Assembly (NCBI GenBank): GCA_030386875.1
Contig: CM059567.1
Span: forward strand, 84,685,130-84,749,129
Reading direction: 5' to 3'
DNA length: 64,000 nucleotides
DNA from: Morinoia aosen
Taxonomy: Eukaryota > Arthropoda > Malacostraca > Amphipoda > Talitridae
This document shows, one piece after another, positions 38,043 through 47,627 of the stretch. The stretch's first letter is position 1. The number at the start of each line of letters is the position of its first letter. The translations under genes were made by a program, and so were the position numbers. The notes beneath the pieces were generated by a model. That model saw only the letters and a list, made by a program, of their open reading frames with translations, was not told the origin of the DNA and did no database searches.

Positions 38043-38784
38043 TTGTGGCATAAAGCTAATAAAATAAGCCTTGATATCGATAAAACCAAATATATTACAT
38101 TCTCATACAAGAAAAATATATCTCTCCCACGCATTCGAATTGGCGAAGGTGAAATCGAAGAAACAAACTCAAGTAAATTCCTCGGCATCATAATAGACAA
38201 ACATCTAACCTTTAAAGAGCACATCGCTCATATTAGTTCTAAATTATCAAAATCTATCGGAGTCCTAAATAAAGTTAAAAATTTCCTGCCTGAAACAGCC
38301 TTACATATGCTCTACCGAACGCTCATTTCACCATACTCGCAATACGGAATACAAACATGGCACGGAACTGATAAAAATAAAACCAACAAAATTTTTACCC
38401 TGCAAAAAAAAAACCATAAGAGCGGTAAAGAATCTAGAATATAATGCTCACACAAATGACTCATTCAAAAATTTACGAATACTTAAGCTCTCGGATCTCT
38501 ACAAAATCTCCATTTGCAATTTCATTTACAAAACATTAACAAATGAAGGCGACAATAGCCTAAAACAACTATTAACTGCGCAAACTGGTCATCACGACCA
38601 TTTAACCCGAAATAGAAGTAAATTCACGCTTCCTTATTACTCAAAGGCTCGGTCACAACACAGTATCCTTTTCGTTGGAACTAAAACTCGGAACTCAATA
38701 CCTGCGGAGATCCGTGAAAGTAATTCTTATAAGGTATTCAAAAAAAGTCTTGAGTCTCCTTCCTATAGATTACTAGTCGTGTAA
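38043..38784 (+). pseudogene. LINE ORF2, C-terminal part
   Basis: It resumes after the deletion with ISLDIDKTKYITFS, then SSKFLGIIIDKHLTFKEH and KVKNFLPETALHMLYRTLI. A frameshift in a ten-A run near 38,404 moves the rest (LEYNAHTNDSFKNLRILKL, TRNRSKFTLPYYSKARSQHS, NSIPAEIRES) to another frame, which ends with a TAA at 38,784. Homopolymer slips like this can also be assembly errors. Confidence 0.85.
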
Positions 38785-38818
38785 AATCACAGAGTCAAAC
38801 CTTGCCCCCTACATAACT

Positions 38819-39536
38819 GGTCCTAATAATGTAATTTGCCTTGGTTAATTTCGCCGATCTTCAGTCTGTTCTTGAATCGTTTGTCGAATATACTGTTAAA
38901 TCTAGTCCATATGAACTATATTGTGAAATGAAGTATCTAATTTCTAGTTAATTATCTCATTGATCAGTCTAATGCGTCTCTAGTTCAAGTGAATTAGGTT
39001 AAACATTATTGTACTCCTAAGACTAACCTTGATGGTAGGATGCCCTAGAAGTCTAAACAATTTAAACAATTTAAACAATTTATTTACCACAGGTAGAGGT
39101 AGAATGTTTCTTAAGTCTAATACAATGGTCAGAGTTGAGTATAGCTACCTGTGGGCCCGAATAAGTTCAGCGACTTCTAGGGCATCCTACCATTACATTA
39201 TTCTAGGGCGTACAATAATGTTTAACCTAATTCACTTAGCCTAGTTTCGCATTAGACTGATCAACAGGATAATGAACTCGATATTGATGTTTAATTTTAC
39301 AATATAGGTCATATGGACAATATTTAACAGTGTATTCGATAACGATTTGGGAGCAGACTGAAAATCGGCGATATTACTCATGGCAAATTGCATTATTAGG
39401 ACCAGACATGAACTTATTCGGGCCCACAGGTAGCTATACTCAAATTTGACCATTGTACTAGACTTAAGAAACATTTTATCTCTGTATCACCTGTGGTAAA
39501 TAAATTGTTTAAATTGTTTAAATTGTTTAAATTGTT
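38819..39536. repeat. Interleaved inverted repeats from the LINE 3' end (X-Y-X'-Y')
   Basis: Block X (38,819-39,052) is the distal LINE 3' UTR. Block Y (39,053-39,172) starts with three TTTAAACAA-type units and ends GTGGGCCCGAATAAGTTCA. Then X is repeated inverted (39,173-39,403) and Y inverted (39,404-39,536). The two X arms share blocks such as TAGGATGCCCTAGAAGT and GTGAATTAGGTTAAACATTA; the Y arms share AGCTACCTGTGGGCCCGAAT. Identity is high but not complete. It is best read as two X-Y units joined in opposite orientation. Confidence 0.85.
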
Positions 39537-40166
39537 CTTTGGGCGAATTAATTTGCTCGTTGATTTACATGCAAGAGTTTAAAGAGAGGGAATCGCAGTC
39601 GTGTTTTGGATCGGTTGAGGGCTCAAAATAACGCATCGTAGTCATGCCTCAAAAGTTTGATAATTTTCTGTTTGTTGGTGTCAGTTTTTTTCTATTTCAT
39701 GACGTGATGCCCAATCAGGAGCTCATAAAAATATCTCTATGTCAGATATCGCAGTCAGCAGGACACGGAAAGAGGCTCAGTGATGCTTGTATGAATCACT
39801 GGTGCGGTGTAAAAAATAAAATGAGTTGTTTTTCAATAGCGGCACTGAGGTAATTATAGTTTGAGGAGTTAAATACCTCAATTAATTTCTTAGACATTGC
39901 AGAAATTATCTAAGGTGGAATTGGTAACCAAGAGTTGATTTTGCGATTACATTCTAGCAGTAGATCACGTAGGAATGACGTTTGAGGCGCTCGTCCTCGG
40001 TATTGCGACGTTACTTGTAAAGAAACAAAGTCAGTAAACTGTAAATTTACTCATATGCATCGTTTTAAAATTGAGAAAATCAATAAACAGCGACAAAATT
40101 TTTTGATATTGTAGCCATTGCCTCTTACACTATTTTTAGGTCTGGTGACTCAACTTGCTGCGCCAC
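39537..40166. other. Unidentified DNA
   Basis: No gene or recognised repeat; the frame at 39,644-39,853 is unassigned. Confidence 0.45.
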
Positions 40167-40206
40167 CAAAAATATTAGAGACAGAGGCCTGTCTCTAATA
40201 TTTTTG
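40167..40206. repeat. Perfect hairpin, 18-bp arms
   Basis: CAAAAATATTAGAGACAG (40,167-40,184) and its exact complement (40,189-40,206) are separated by AGGC. Possible terminal remnant of a foldback element or a transcription-end structure. Confidence 0.9.
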
Positions 40207-40329
40207 CTTGGGGTTGCTCAAGATTTTATGTGAAGTTTTGGCAAAAAATTTAAAAGCGTTTCACGTTGTTAACGCTCAAGAAAACTTTACTGAAGCTTTG
40301 AAAGTTGTGTGACAGACTCTAATCAATCC

Positions 40330-40680
40330 TCTTCAGGCCAATACAGCTATTGTGAAGATGGGAATTAGCAACCCCACGGGGAAAATGCTAAGTCCCTAGG
40401 TAAAGGTTAGGTAGGCCTCCTTTTTTTTGAATGAGAATTTGGTTTTTGTTTTGTTTCGGACCATTTTTTTCGGTTCAATGCTATCTTGTTTTTGAGCCCC
40501 TAGTACTTTCTTCTTGAACTTTTGGCTCATTTCATTAACTTCTTTCCCAACACTTGGTATCTATATACCGTGTGCATAGATTCCCAAGTCCATATTAAAT
40601 GTTGCATTCCTTCTTCCTTCTTTGGAGCACTTTTGTTACGGTTAGGGAGGCTTAAAGTAACATCTAATTTAGCTTAACTA
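40330..40680 (+). repeat. Dispersed repeat, family R3, copy 1
   Basis: Parts resemble 42,765-42,890 (AATACAGCTATTG/GATACAGCTGTTG, GGGAATTAGCAACCCCA/GGGAATAAGCACTCCCA, and GGTTAGGGAGGC/GGTTAGGGGGCA). Another part (GTGCATAGATTCCC, then CATTCCTTCTTCCTT) resembles 59,560-59,760. The copies are strongly diverged. Confidence 0.5.
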
Positions 40681-41094
40681 AAATCAACCTTGGGATTGTG
40701 AGCAAAAAATAATCCTTTAGACACTTTTCCTGTACACATCATTATAAACAGGCTAGAAACCCAACTTTTTATAACTAGGAACCCTATACGTATCATACTT
40801 GGAAGTATTTCAGCTCATTAATTTAGTAGATTTAATTGTTTTGACATTTAAGTGTAAAGCTTCAGAAATTATATTGAGAAGGGGTAGGTAATTTAAAATT
40901 TAAAAACCGCTTTTCTACATGAATGATGCCTAAGGGTCTTATTTGCGCAGGGTTTAAAACCATGGAAATCGAACGCAGCTCTAACGTCACCGCGGGGCAA
41001 AGCATCGAAATTTGGCTGCCTAATTTATAACATTGTGGCCGCCTTAAAATGAATGGTTCACTGCTCTGGGCCGCTCCCAAACTTTATTCCATTA

Positions 41095-41365
41095 ACTGTA
41101 TTATATGCCATTAGCCTTAATTTACGCCATTTTCTTAATTTTAATGCTATTAACCTTTATTTTATGCCACGAACCTTAATTTTAATGCCATTAACCTTAA
41201 TATTATGCATTTAATCTTAATTTTAATTTCATTACCTCAATATTATGCCATTTTTCTTAATTTTGATGCTATGAATCTTAATTTTATGCCATAAATCTTA
41301 ATTTTAATGCCATTAACCTTAATTTCATCCCATTATTCTTTATTGATGATATTAACCCTAATTAA
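41095..41365 (+). repeat. Minisatellite, unit about 20 bp (TTAACCTTAATTTTAATGCC)
   Basis: About 12-13 imperfect copies of the unit ATGCCATTAACCTTAATTTTA, with single-base variants and small length changes. Confidence 0.88.
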
Positions 41366-42229
41366 ATAATGAAATAAATTTAGAGACTTGAGATTTGCAC
41401 TGGCTTTTACTTATTATTTACATTTATTTCGCTACTGCACTTTAACTGGAATATTGAATTTTTTGCCCTGAAACACCGCACTTACTTATTGCATTAACTG
41501 TAATATTTTTTAAATTCCAATTATCTCTCCTTCATTGGCAGTTTCCAAATAAAAATGGGGCCAGAATTTCGCATCAAATTGAAAATAACAAAAGCCGGCC
41601 GAGTGACCCGTTGCTGAGTTGCTATACAAGTCCCGTGCTCCTGGAGGTCAATCTCCCTCTCGCACCAGAATGAAAGTTGAGCAGAAATAACCGCCATACT
41701 CACAATAAGATATGGCTGACAGTACCGTCTAGCACAATGTTTATTGTTGAATGTTTTTAATGCATTGATGTACCTACAGCCATCAGAGAAATTGTGTTGA
41801 TGCGTGTACTAAGCTATTTGCTTGGTGAAGTTAATCCTAGTATTATTTTTAACATTCTCTAGCCTAATTTTTTATTTTCTGTTTAATTTCTTATTTTTGG
41901 TTTTCATTTCCCACCTGATTTCACTGCAGCTCTGTTGCTAATTATTTTTTGGGGGTCCTATGAATTGATTTAGGTTTAGTTTACATTATTTTTTACGTTT
42001 TTTTTAGTTTGAAATCATTAATTTTTCAACGATGATTCATGGTCGACCTCAATATTGACATGAGTGGTTTATGTTGTTCCTAGTACAGTCCCGAGGACAA
42101 CCATCTTTATAGCCTTTCCTAGCATTAGTTACATTCATTGATATTATTGATTTTTTTTAGCTGCCTCATGTGTGCCATTCATTTATTAAGTATTATTTTC
42201 ACTTCTAATTTAAATGATCACACAAATTC
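41366..42229. other. Unidentified AT-rich DNA
   Basis: No gene or repeat recognised. The minus-strand frame at 41,521-41,703 is unassigned. Confidence 0.45.
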
Positions 42230-42234
42230 TACTG

Positions 42235-42515
42235 GAATCTACAGTTTTTACTCTAAACATCACCAAATTTCAGTTCAAATTTATAAAATGTAAGTTCAAA
42301 TGATAAAATTCAAATTGAGATTGATTCAAATTCAGTTCATTCAACTTGAGTGAAAATTAATGTAGATCAACTTCAAATAATCAACACTAATTCAAATTGA
42401 CCAAACTTAAACTGAAATTATCCCAATTCAAATCCAAATTTATATAAACCGAATTCAAATCTATTCAAACCATCAATAAAATTAGGTAAAATTAAATTTA
42501 AAATTAAAAACTTAA
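42235..42515 (+). repeat. Degenerate low-complexity repeat (TTCAAATT-like)
   Basis: Words TTCAAATT, ATTCAAAT and TCAAATTCA recur at irregular spacing through about 280 bases, as in a decayed short tandem array. Confidence 0.65.
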
Positions 42516-42764
42516 GATAAAATTCATCTGGGCATATTGATTACTTATCAGCGTATATACTCAAACTATAACAGCCAATATTTATTTTTACAATTTAAAA
42601 TGAAAATTTATTGCAAAGTCTCATTACAATCTTTTTTCAAGAAGAAATTGAGTATGTTCAACAATCGTACATACGGAAAACATGAATTAATGCAAAAACT
42701 GAAAGTACGATGTGATATTTTTGCAGCAGTTGAACAGTAAAATTAGTAAAATAATTCGTTGTTT

Positions 42765-42890
42765 TTATATCCCTCAGGGGGATACAGCTGTTGTTTCTAT
42801 GGGAATAAGCACTCCCAAAGAAAAGGAACGCCTAACCTTGGAACGCCTTGGTTGCGGTTAGGGGGCATAAACTAATATCTTATTAAATCT
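42765..42890 (+). repeat. Dispersed repeat, family R3, copy 2
   Basis: Resembles 40,330-40,410 joined to 40,630-40,680: TACAGCTGTTG, ATGGGAATAAGCA and GCGGTTAGGGGGCATAAA. It is shorter than copy 1 because the middle part is absent. Confidence 0.5.
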
Positions 42891-43074
42891 ATGTTGTTTT
42901 ATCCCCATATCTCAGAACATAACGATTTCATAGCACCGTACAGTGTATTGTATTAGAAGATGAATGGTACTTCATGATAATGCATCTGTGAGCAATGATG
43001 ATACTATAAGAAAATCATTGCATTATTATAATTTTACGTGCATTTAATATCAATGGATAAGTGCATGAAATTAA

Positions 43075-43215
43075 TGCATTCTGTAGAAGGGTTCAAATGC
43101 CAATTTCAAAAATAAAGGGGTAATTTGACGCATTTTGTTATTAGAAATAACCCAATAAAGTCTTGATGCCAAAGCAAATTTCAACTCTTCTTGAAGCATC
43201 AAATATTGCTTATGT
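43075..43215 (-). repeat. Diverged inverted repeat, left arm
   Basis: Its reverse complement resembles 43,385-43,545. At protein level both arms give LKFALASRLYWVISNNKMRQ versus EFVLVSIMYFVISNSKMHR, which shows the likeness best. The two arms are about 170 bases apart. Confidence 0.6.
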
Positions 43216-43384
43216 TCCTTAAAAAGACTTATTAGTCGTGCTATCATTATATTTGGCTTCATAGGGTGTACCATCTCATAGAGGTTGGCTTAGTACAACG
43301 ATCGATCATACGATGCGCTGGTCACAAGAAGCCAAGATCGATCTGGGGACAGGACGACTAATAATTGTTCTTAGGGAATGCCAG

Positions 43385-43545
43385 CCACATTTGTTGTTTT
43401 AGAGGACTCGGAATTTGTATTGGTCTCAATAATGTATTTTGTCATTTCCAATAGTAAAATGCATCGTTTGTCGTTAATTTTTGAAACATATTTTCCAATC
43501 CATTTACAGGTATTCATTCTATGCATTTATGTACAGAGTAATATT
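43385..43545 (+). repeat. Diverged inverted repeat, right arm
   Basis: Partner of 43,075-43,215. The shared reading VISN-KM followed by a hydrophobic stretch raises the possibility that both come from a protein-coding element, but no domain is recognised. Confidence 0.6.
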
Positions 43546-45328
43546 AATTTATTTTTTTATAGAAATAAATTCAAATTTGTCTCGGAAATAAAAATTTCAA
43601 ACGTTACTTAGTCGTAATTTCTTATTTCAGTTTCATTTCGATTGAAATTGATTGTTATGTTAGAATAAATACACAAATAAGCACTCAATTGATTACTATA
43701 GATTAATTTGAAGTTTTATTTTGAAATAATTTTTATTTTTCGGAAGCTAACGCAAAATTAGTTTTTTATCCTCTATCCACTCCACTTAATAAAAGATCTT
43801 TGTCAGTAGCTCAAATTTACATTTGTCCCAAACAGTGCAGGAATCACTCACGAGTTGCTCGTTGGAAAGATTTAGGTAGAAAATTTATATTAAGGGGAAA
43901 TTTTCTTGCTTCTTGGTACATTCCGTTCAAAATTTCCACAATTGAGATAAAATGCGACTGAGTTATGCGCCAAACTTTAATAAAGCTGATGGCAACAGTA
44001 ACAATACCGTTTTATTGAAGGCTCTGATGCACGTGGTAAGAATGCATATGGCGTTCAGCCGCTCAACTTTGTTACGTATGACGGTATCAAAATAATGAAG
44101 CTACTCATCATGTGAATATTTTAAATTCATTTTTCCGTGTCACCAATTATTCCAGATGTTAAAAGCTGATAAAAGGGGACTCGAGAGACAAAGCGAGGCA
44201 TGAAACAAGCAAGCAAGCAAACAAGTTGAGAAGTAATAAACTGAGTATAATTGCCATGAGAAATACGTGTGCCAAATGTTGTTGACTGCAGTATTCTATT
44301 TTTAAATTATAACTGTCGTTGAAATTTAAATGACTGAGATACTAGCCAAAACCGCTCAAGTGCATTTGTGTAGTATAAAATTATTGCAGCATTCATTTCA
44401 TTGTTACTAAGAAAACTCATCATACCGCTGGTAACCATCACGCCGGTTACTGATCGTCGGTTGCAAAACTACAATTCTAAATAACATCTGGAATAATATC
44501 GTCTCAAGTCCTATATCACATCATAATACTGCCTCTGAATATTGTATTTGAGTTGCTTCAAACTACTCCAAAACTTGAACACACATATCTGGAGAACCGC
44601 GTTAAGGAATTCACGGAAGCGTCCGTCCCTGATGAAAACTGCTCATTGCGCGAAATCCTCAGCGTCTGAAATATCGCCCTGAGGACTCAGCAACATTTAG
44701 CACCACTTTCACGTTTGGAATTGTAATTATGATTGCGTGTCTAGAAGCGAGGGCAAGCACGAAGTAACAGAGCATTTTGGGACGCAGACGGTAGCCAATC
44801 GCAACGTTTGGCGGCGAGTAGTGAAGAAAATGTTCATTAGGGACACATGCAAGGACTGGACTCGGTCACTTGAATGCTCTCATCTGTGTTTAGATACTAA
44901 TTATTCCCTAAGGCAGAGAGTGTGCCCAGTCCTACAATGAATTAAACAATCACTGTCAAGACAGTGTGAAAAGAAATTGTTTGATTATGATTTGTTGTGT
45001 TACAGTTTGAACAATAATAAAGAAAATACGCTTAGCTTCATAGATCTAAAAGAAAGCATTTCAGAACTCAAAAAGATTTTTGGAGCCGAAGCTGTCCACT
45101 GTGAAAATCTGAAGATTCCATTACCAAACTTTGATCATAATTTTTAGAGATCCAGCATCGGGAGTAAAAAAAGAAATGCAAGTTGGCCTACAAGATTTTC
45201 CTAAGGAAGAACAATATTATTATCGGCGAAAGAAGCGCAGTAGAAATAAATTTACCTAACGCGTTGAAGCCGCTTCCTCAAATACCGAACTTCTCTGGCA
45301 GGCGTATAGTGGTTTACGGAAATACATA
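43546..45328. other. Unidentified AT-rich DNA left of the Tc1 element
   Basis: No supported gene. An (AAGC)n run lies at about 44,203-44,220. The frame at 44,737-44,940 has mixed composition (RRVVKKMFIRDTCKDW) but no recognised domain. Confidence 0.45.
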
Positions 45329-46929
45329 CAGGGGGGGGGGGGGGGGTTGGCAAAATAATACAACACGTTGCTTAAATCGCCAAATTCCACGTTTCTAAAC
45401 TACGTACAAATAAGAAAATTGATCTATATATAAACATTAGTATAAAAAGGTTAATAATGTGTCTAAAGCCCCATATATTCATTAGAGAAAAATAAATACG
45501 AACATGTGGAATGAATACGTCAACAAAAGTTTACAACACCCGACATTTATTTTGAGATTTTACGTTCAAGTTATTGTAGAATTATTCCAGAATGTTCTAA
45601 TACATTCCACTATTTGGCAACCAAACTTTCTTTAGCATTCGTCGCAATAACGTGTCAATTGGAACAGCAGCTCTCGTTCTGAAAGGTCGTTAGCATGGGT
45701 AAGAATAAGGACATCAACCAAGACTTTCGCGAACGTAGTATGGAGCTCCATAATGAAGTTTTGGGATATCAGAAGATATGTGCGCAACTGTGTCTTACGG
45801 CCTCTGTTGGAACCCATAATACGTAAGTGGAAATGCCGGAATACGACTCTCAACAAGCCTCGAACTTGCCGTCCTCGGAAGATTAACGACAGCGCTGTTC
45901 GAAAATTTGAACGAATATAATGCAGAGGCCTTAAGCTACTCGTAAAGAATTGAAGGATGAAATCAAGGCTTCTGGGATCGTAGCCAACAAACACACGATC
46001 ACAAGGGCGCTACGCTGTGAAGTTTTTCGCTCCCGCGATCCCCTATTAGGGCGCCTCTTCTTTAGAAACGTTACTTCAAGACCAGGCTAAAGTGCGCCAA
46101 CGATCATTTAAACAAGTCAGCAGTTTTTTTTTTAAATTCAGTACTGGGATCAGATGAAACCAAAATCGAACTATTTGAGAGAAACAGCACAAACCATGTT
46201 TGGAGGTAACAAAACGAAGAGTGTAAACCAGAGTGCACCATACCCACTGTTAAGTTTGGAGGTGGCCCAATCATGGAGTTGGGATGTTTCAGCTCATCAG
46301 GGGTAAGTAAGCTACACATCAATGAAGGAACCATGGCTGGCAGGAAATATCCTGAAATGTTGATGGAGCAACTCCGACTTTCAGCTAGTTTGTTAAAATT
46401 GTAACGCAGATGGACCTTCCAACAAGATAACAATCCAAAGCATACTGCAAACGAAATCAAGGAATGGTTGAGCATGAAGAAGATGAACATCTATGAATGG
46501 CCTAGTCAATCCCCGGACATTAATCCGGTTGAAAACTTGTGGAGGGATTTGAAATTTAAGATTCAGAAGGGAGGTCCTAATAACATCACTGAACTCAAAT
46601 AAATTTGCATTGAATAATGGAATAAGATTACGCGGAAAACTTGGAAAAGGCTGGTAGTGAACTTCTCTAAACGTTTCGAAGCCATAGTTGATAATAACGG
46701 GTTTGCAACGAAGTATTAATGCACAGTATGTATATCTTGAAATGTGTTTTAAATTTTTGTTCACGTGTTTATTATACATGCTCCTATATATTTTTATACA
46801 AAAAATTTGTGAGTTGTAGATAGATCATTAATTTCTTTAAATTGGGGCCAATTTTCGTAATTACACGTGGTTTAGAACGTAGGAATCTCGCAATTTAATC
46901 AACGTGTTGTTTTATTTAGCCCCCCACTG
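45329..46929 (+). mobile_element. Tc1-like transposon, complete ends, dead
   Basis: The ends are inverted repeats flanked by TA on both sides (45,327-45,328 and 46,930-46,931). Left: CAG, a run of 16 G, then CAAAATAATACAACACGTTG. Right, reading inward: CAGTGGGGGGCTAAATAAAA followed by CAACACGTTG. Similarity continues for about 90 bases through CTAAAC-ACGT. Length is 1,601 bp, usual for the family. The G-run at the left end seems expanded compared with the right end (6 G). Confidence 0.92.
45695..46719 (+). pseudogene. Tc1-like transposase relic (DD34E)
   Basis: Reads ATG at 45,695 (MGKNKDINQDFRERS...), then the helix-turn-helix region (TRKELKDEIKASG, residue order as in Tc1 proteins). The catalytic domain follows: LGSDETKIELFERN with the first D, QQDNNPKHTANEIKEWL with the second D, and SQSPDINPVENLWRDLK with the third acid E. 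It ends NNGFATKY and TAA at 46,719. Frameshifts and stops interrupt the N-terminal and middle parts, so no protein can be made. The catalytic block near 46,430-46,600 is the best kept. Confidence 0.92.
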
Positions 46930-46931
46930 TA

Positions 46932-47283
46932 TGTACCGACCGTCCATGTGCTATTTGCCCCGTGGAGTACATTTGTGCAACATCGGCGTCAATGTGTTAA
47001 CTATTGTTTTGGATAAAACGACTATATCGATGTTTCTTTTCAAACTTTTCAATTTGCGATATTATTCGAGTTTTTCATGTATTAATATACAAAGATAATT
47101 GCTTATCACTGTAACTAGAAAACGCTCAATTGCTTAAATTCTATAACCTGACAGTCTATGATAGAAAGCAATTCGATGTTTCACATATTATCTTAAGGGT
47201 GAAAATACAGAAGAAACACTGTCACATTGACAAAAATGGAAATCTAAAATGCCAGCTATTTCCTACCGAATAGATATATTGGC
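46932..47283. other. Unidentified DNA between Tc1 and PLE fragment
   Basis: No feature recognised. It probably contains the decayed upstream part of the Penelope-like piece that follows. Confidence 0.4.
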
Positions 47284-47526
47284 ATGCGCATAGCAGAGCA
47301 TAAGTGCATGTCCGTACGTACTGGTAGAGCTACCAACCAAACATTACATAGTAGTATCAGAGATCATGCACATTTAGCTGATCACCCAATCAATCAGAAT
47401 AACTTTGAAATTATAGGGCACAGTAGTAGACAAGATCTAAGATTATTAGAAAGCATCCTCATTCATCAGATTAAACCAACATTAAACGCAACTGATTCAT
47501 CTGTTCCTCTTCAAGTTCTTAATTAA
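47284..47526 (+). pseudogene. Penelope-like element fragment: end of GIY-YIG endonuclease
   Basis: The plus frame gives RIAEHKCMSVRTGRATNQ, SSIRDHAHLADHPINQNNF, EIIGHSSRQDLRLLESILIH and QIKPTLNATDSSVPLQVLN, then TAA. This matches the C-terminal part of the GIY-YIG nuclease of Penelope-like elements (R-T-G, I-R-D/E-H, LR-LES, KP-LN). The GIY and YIG motifs themselves and the whole RT are missing, so it is a 5'-truncated fragment, as is common for elements copied from the 3' end. The frame has no stop within 80 codons. Confidence 0.8.
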
Positions 47527-47598
47527 GTTTTGTTCACTAATATGTGTTGCTCTTATAATTCCTGATGTAAAATTTATTTTTCTTTTCCGTTTCAGATA

Positions 47599-47627
47599 CT
47601 GATGATGAGTGTAGTAGTACTCGAAAG
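47599..47627 (+). ncRNA. Possible hammerhead-ribozyme-like motif in PLE 3' region
   Basis: CTGATGA (47,599) and CGAAAG (47,622) flank a 4-bp stem GAGT/ACTC with an eight-base loop. This is the layout of a hammerhead core (CUGAUGA, stem II, GAAA), which Penelope-like elements are known to carry. One extra T stands between the core and stem II, and stems I and III were not found with certainty, so activity is doubtful. Confidence 0.3.

Larger units (their letters stand above)
35977..39052 (+). mobile_element. CR1/L2-group LINE, nearly full ORF2 plus 3' UTR
   Basis: A non-LTR retrotransposon with endonuclease, reverse transcriptase and a C-terminal domain in order. The 5' part of the ORF2 protein opens with NIDPDLNHF, a start seen in CR1/L2/Crack/Daphne-like ORF2 proteins. 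Two frameshifts sit in A-runs (about 37,500 and 38,404). A deletion of roughly 300 bp removes RT motifs B and C near 38,035. Otherwise the coding sequence is well kept, so the insertion is not very old. The 3' UTR runs from 38,785 to about 39,052. No poly-A tail is seen; a short repeat AATTTAAAC follows at 39,053. Confidence 0.9.

Noticed and set aside
45632-46779. Long minus-strand frames across the Tc1 element
   Set aside because: They are shadows of the plus-strand transposase relic, whose catalytic motifs are clear.
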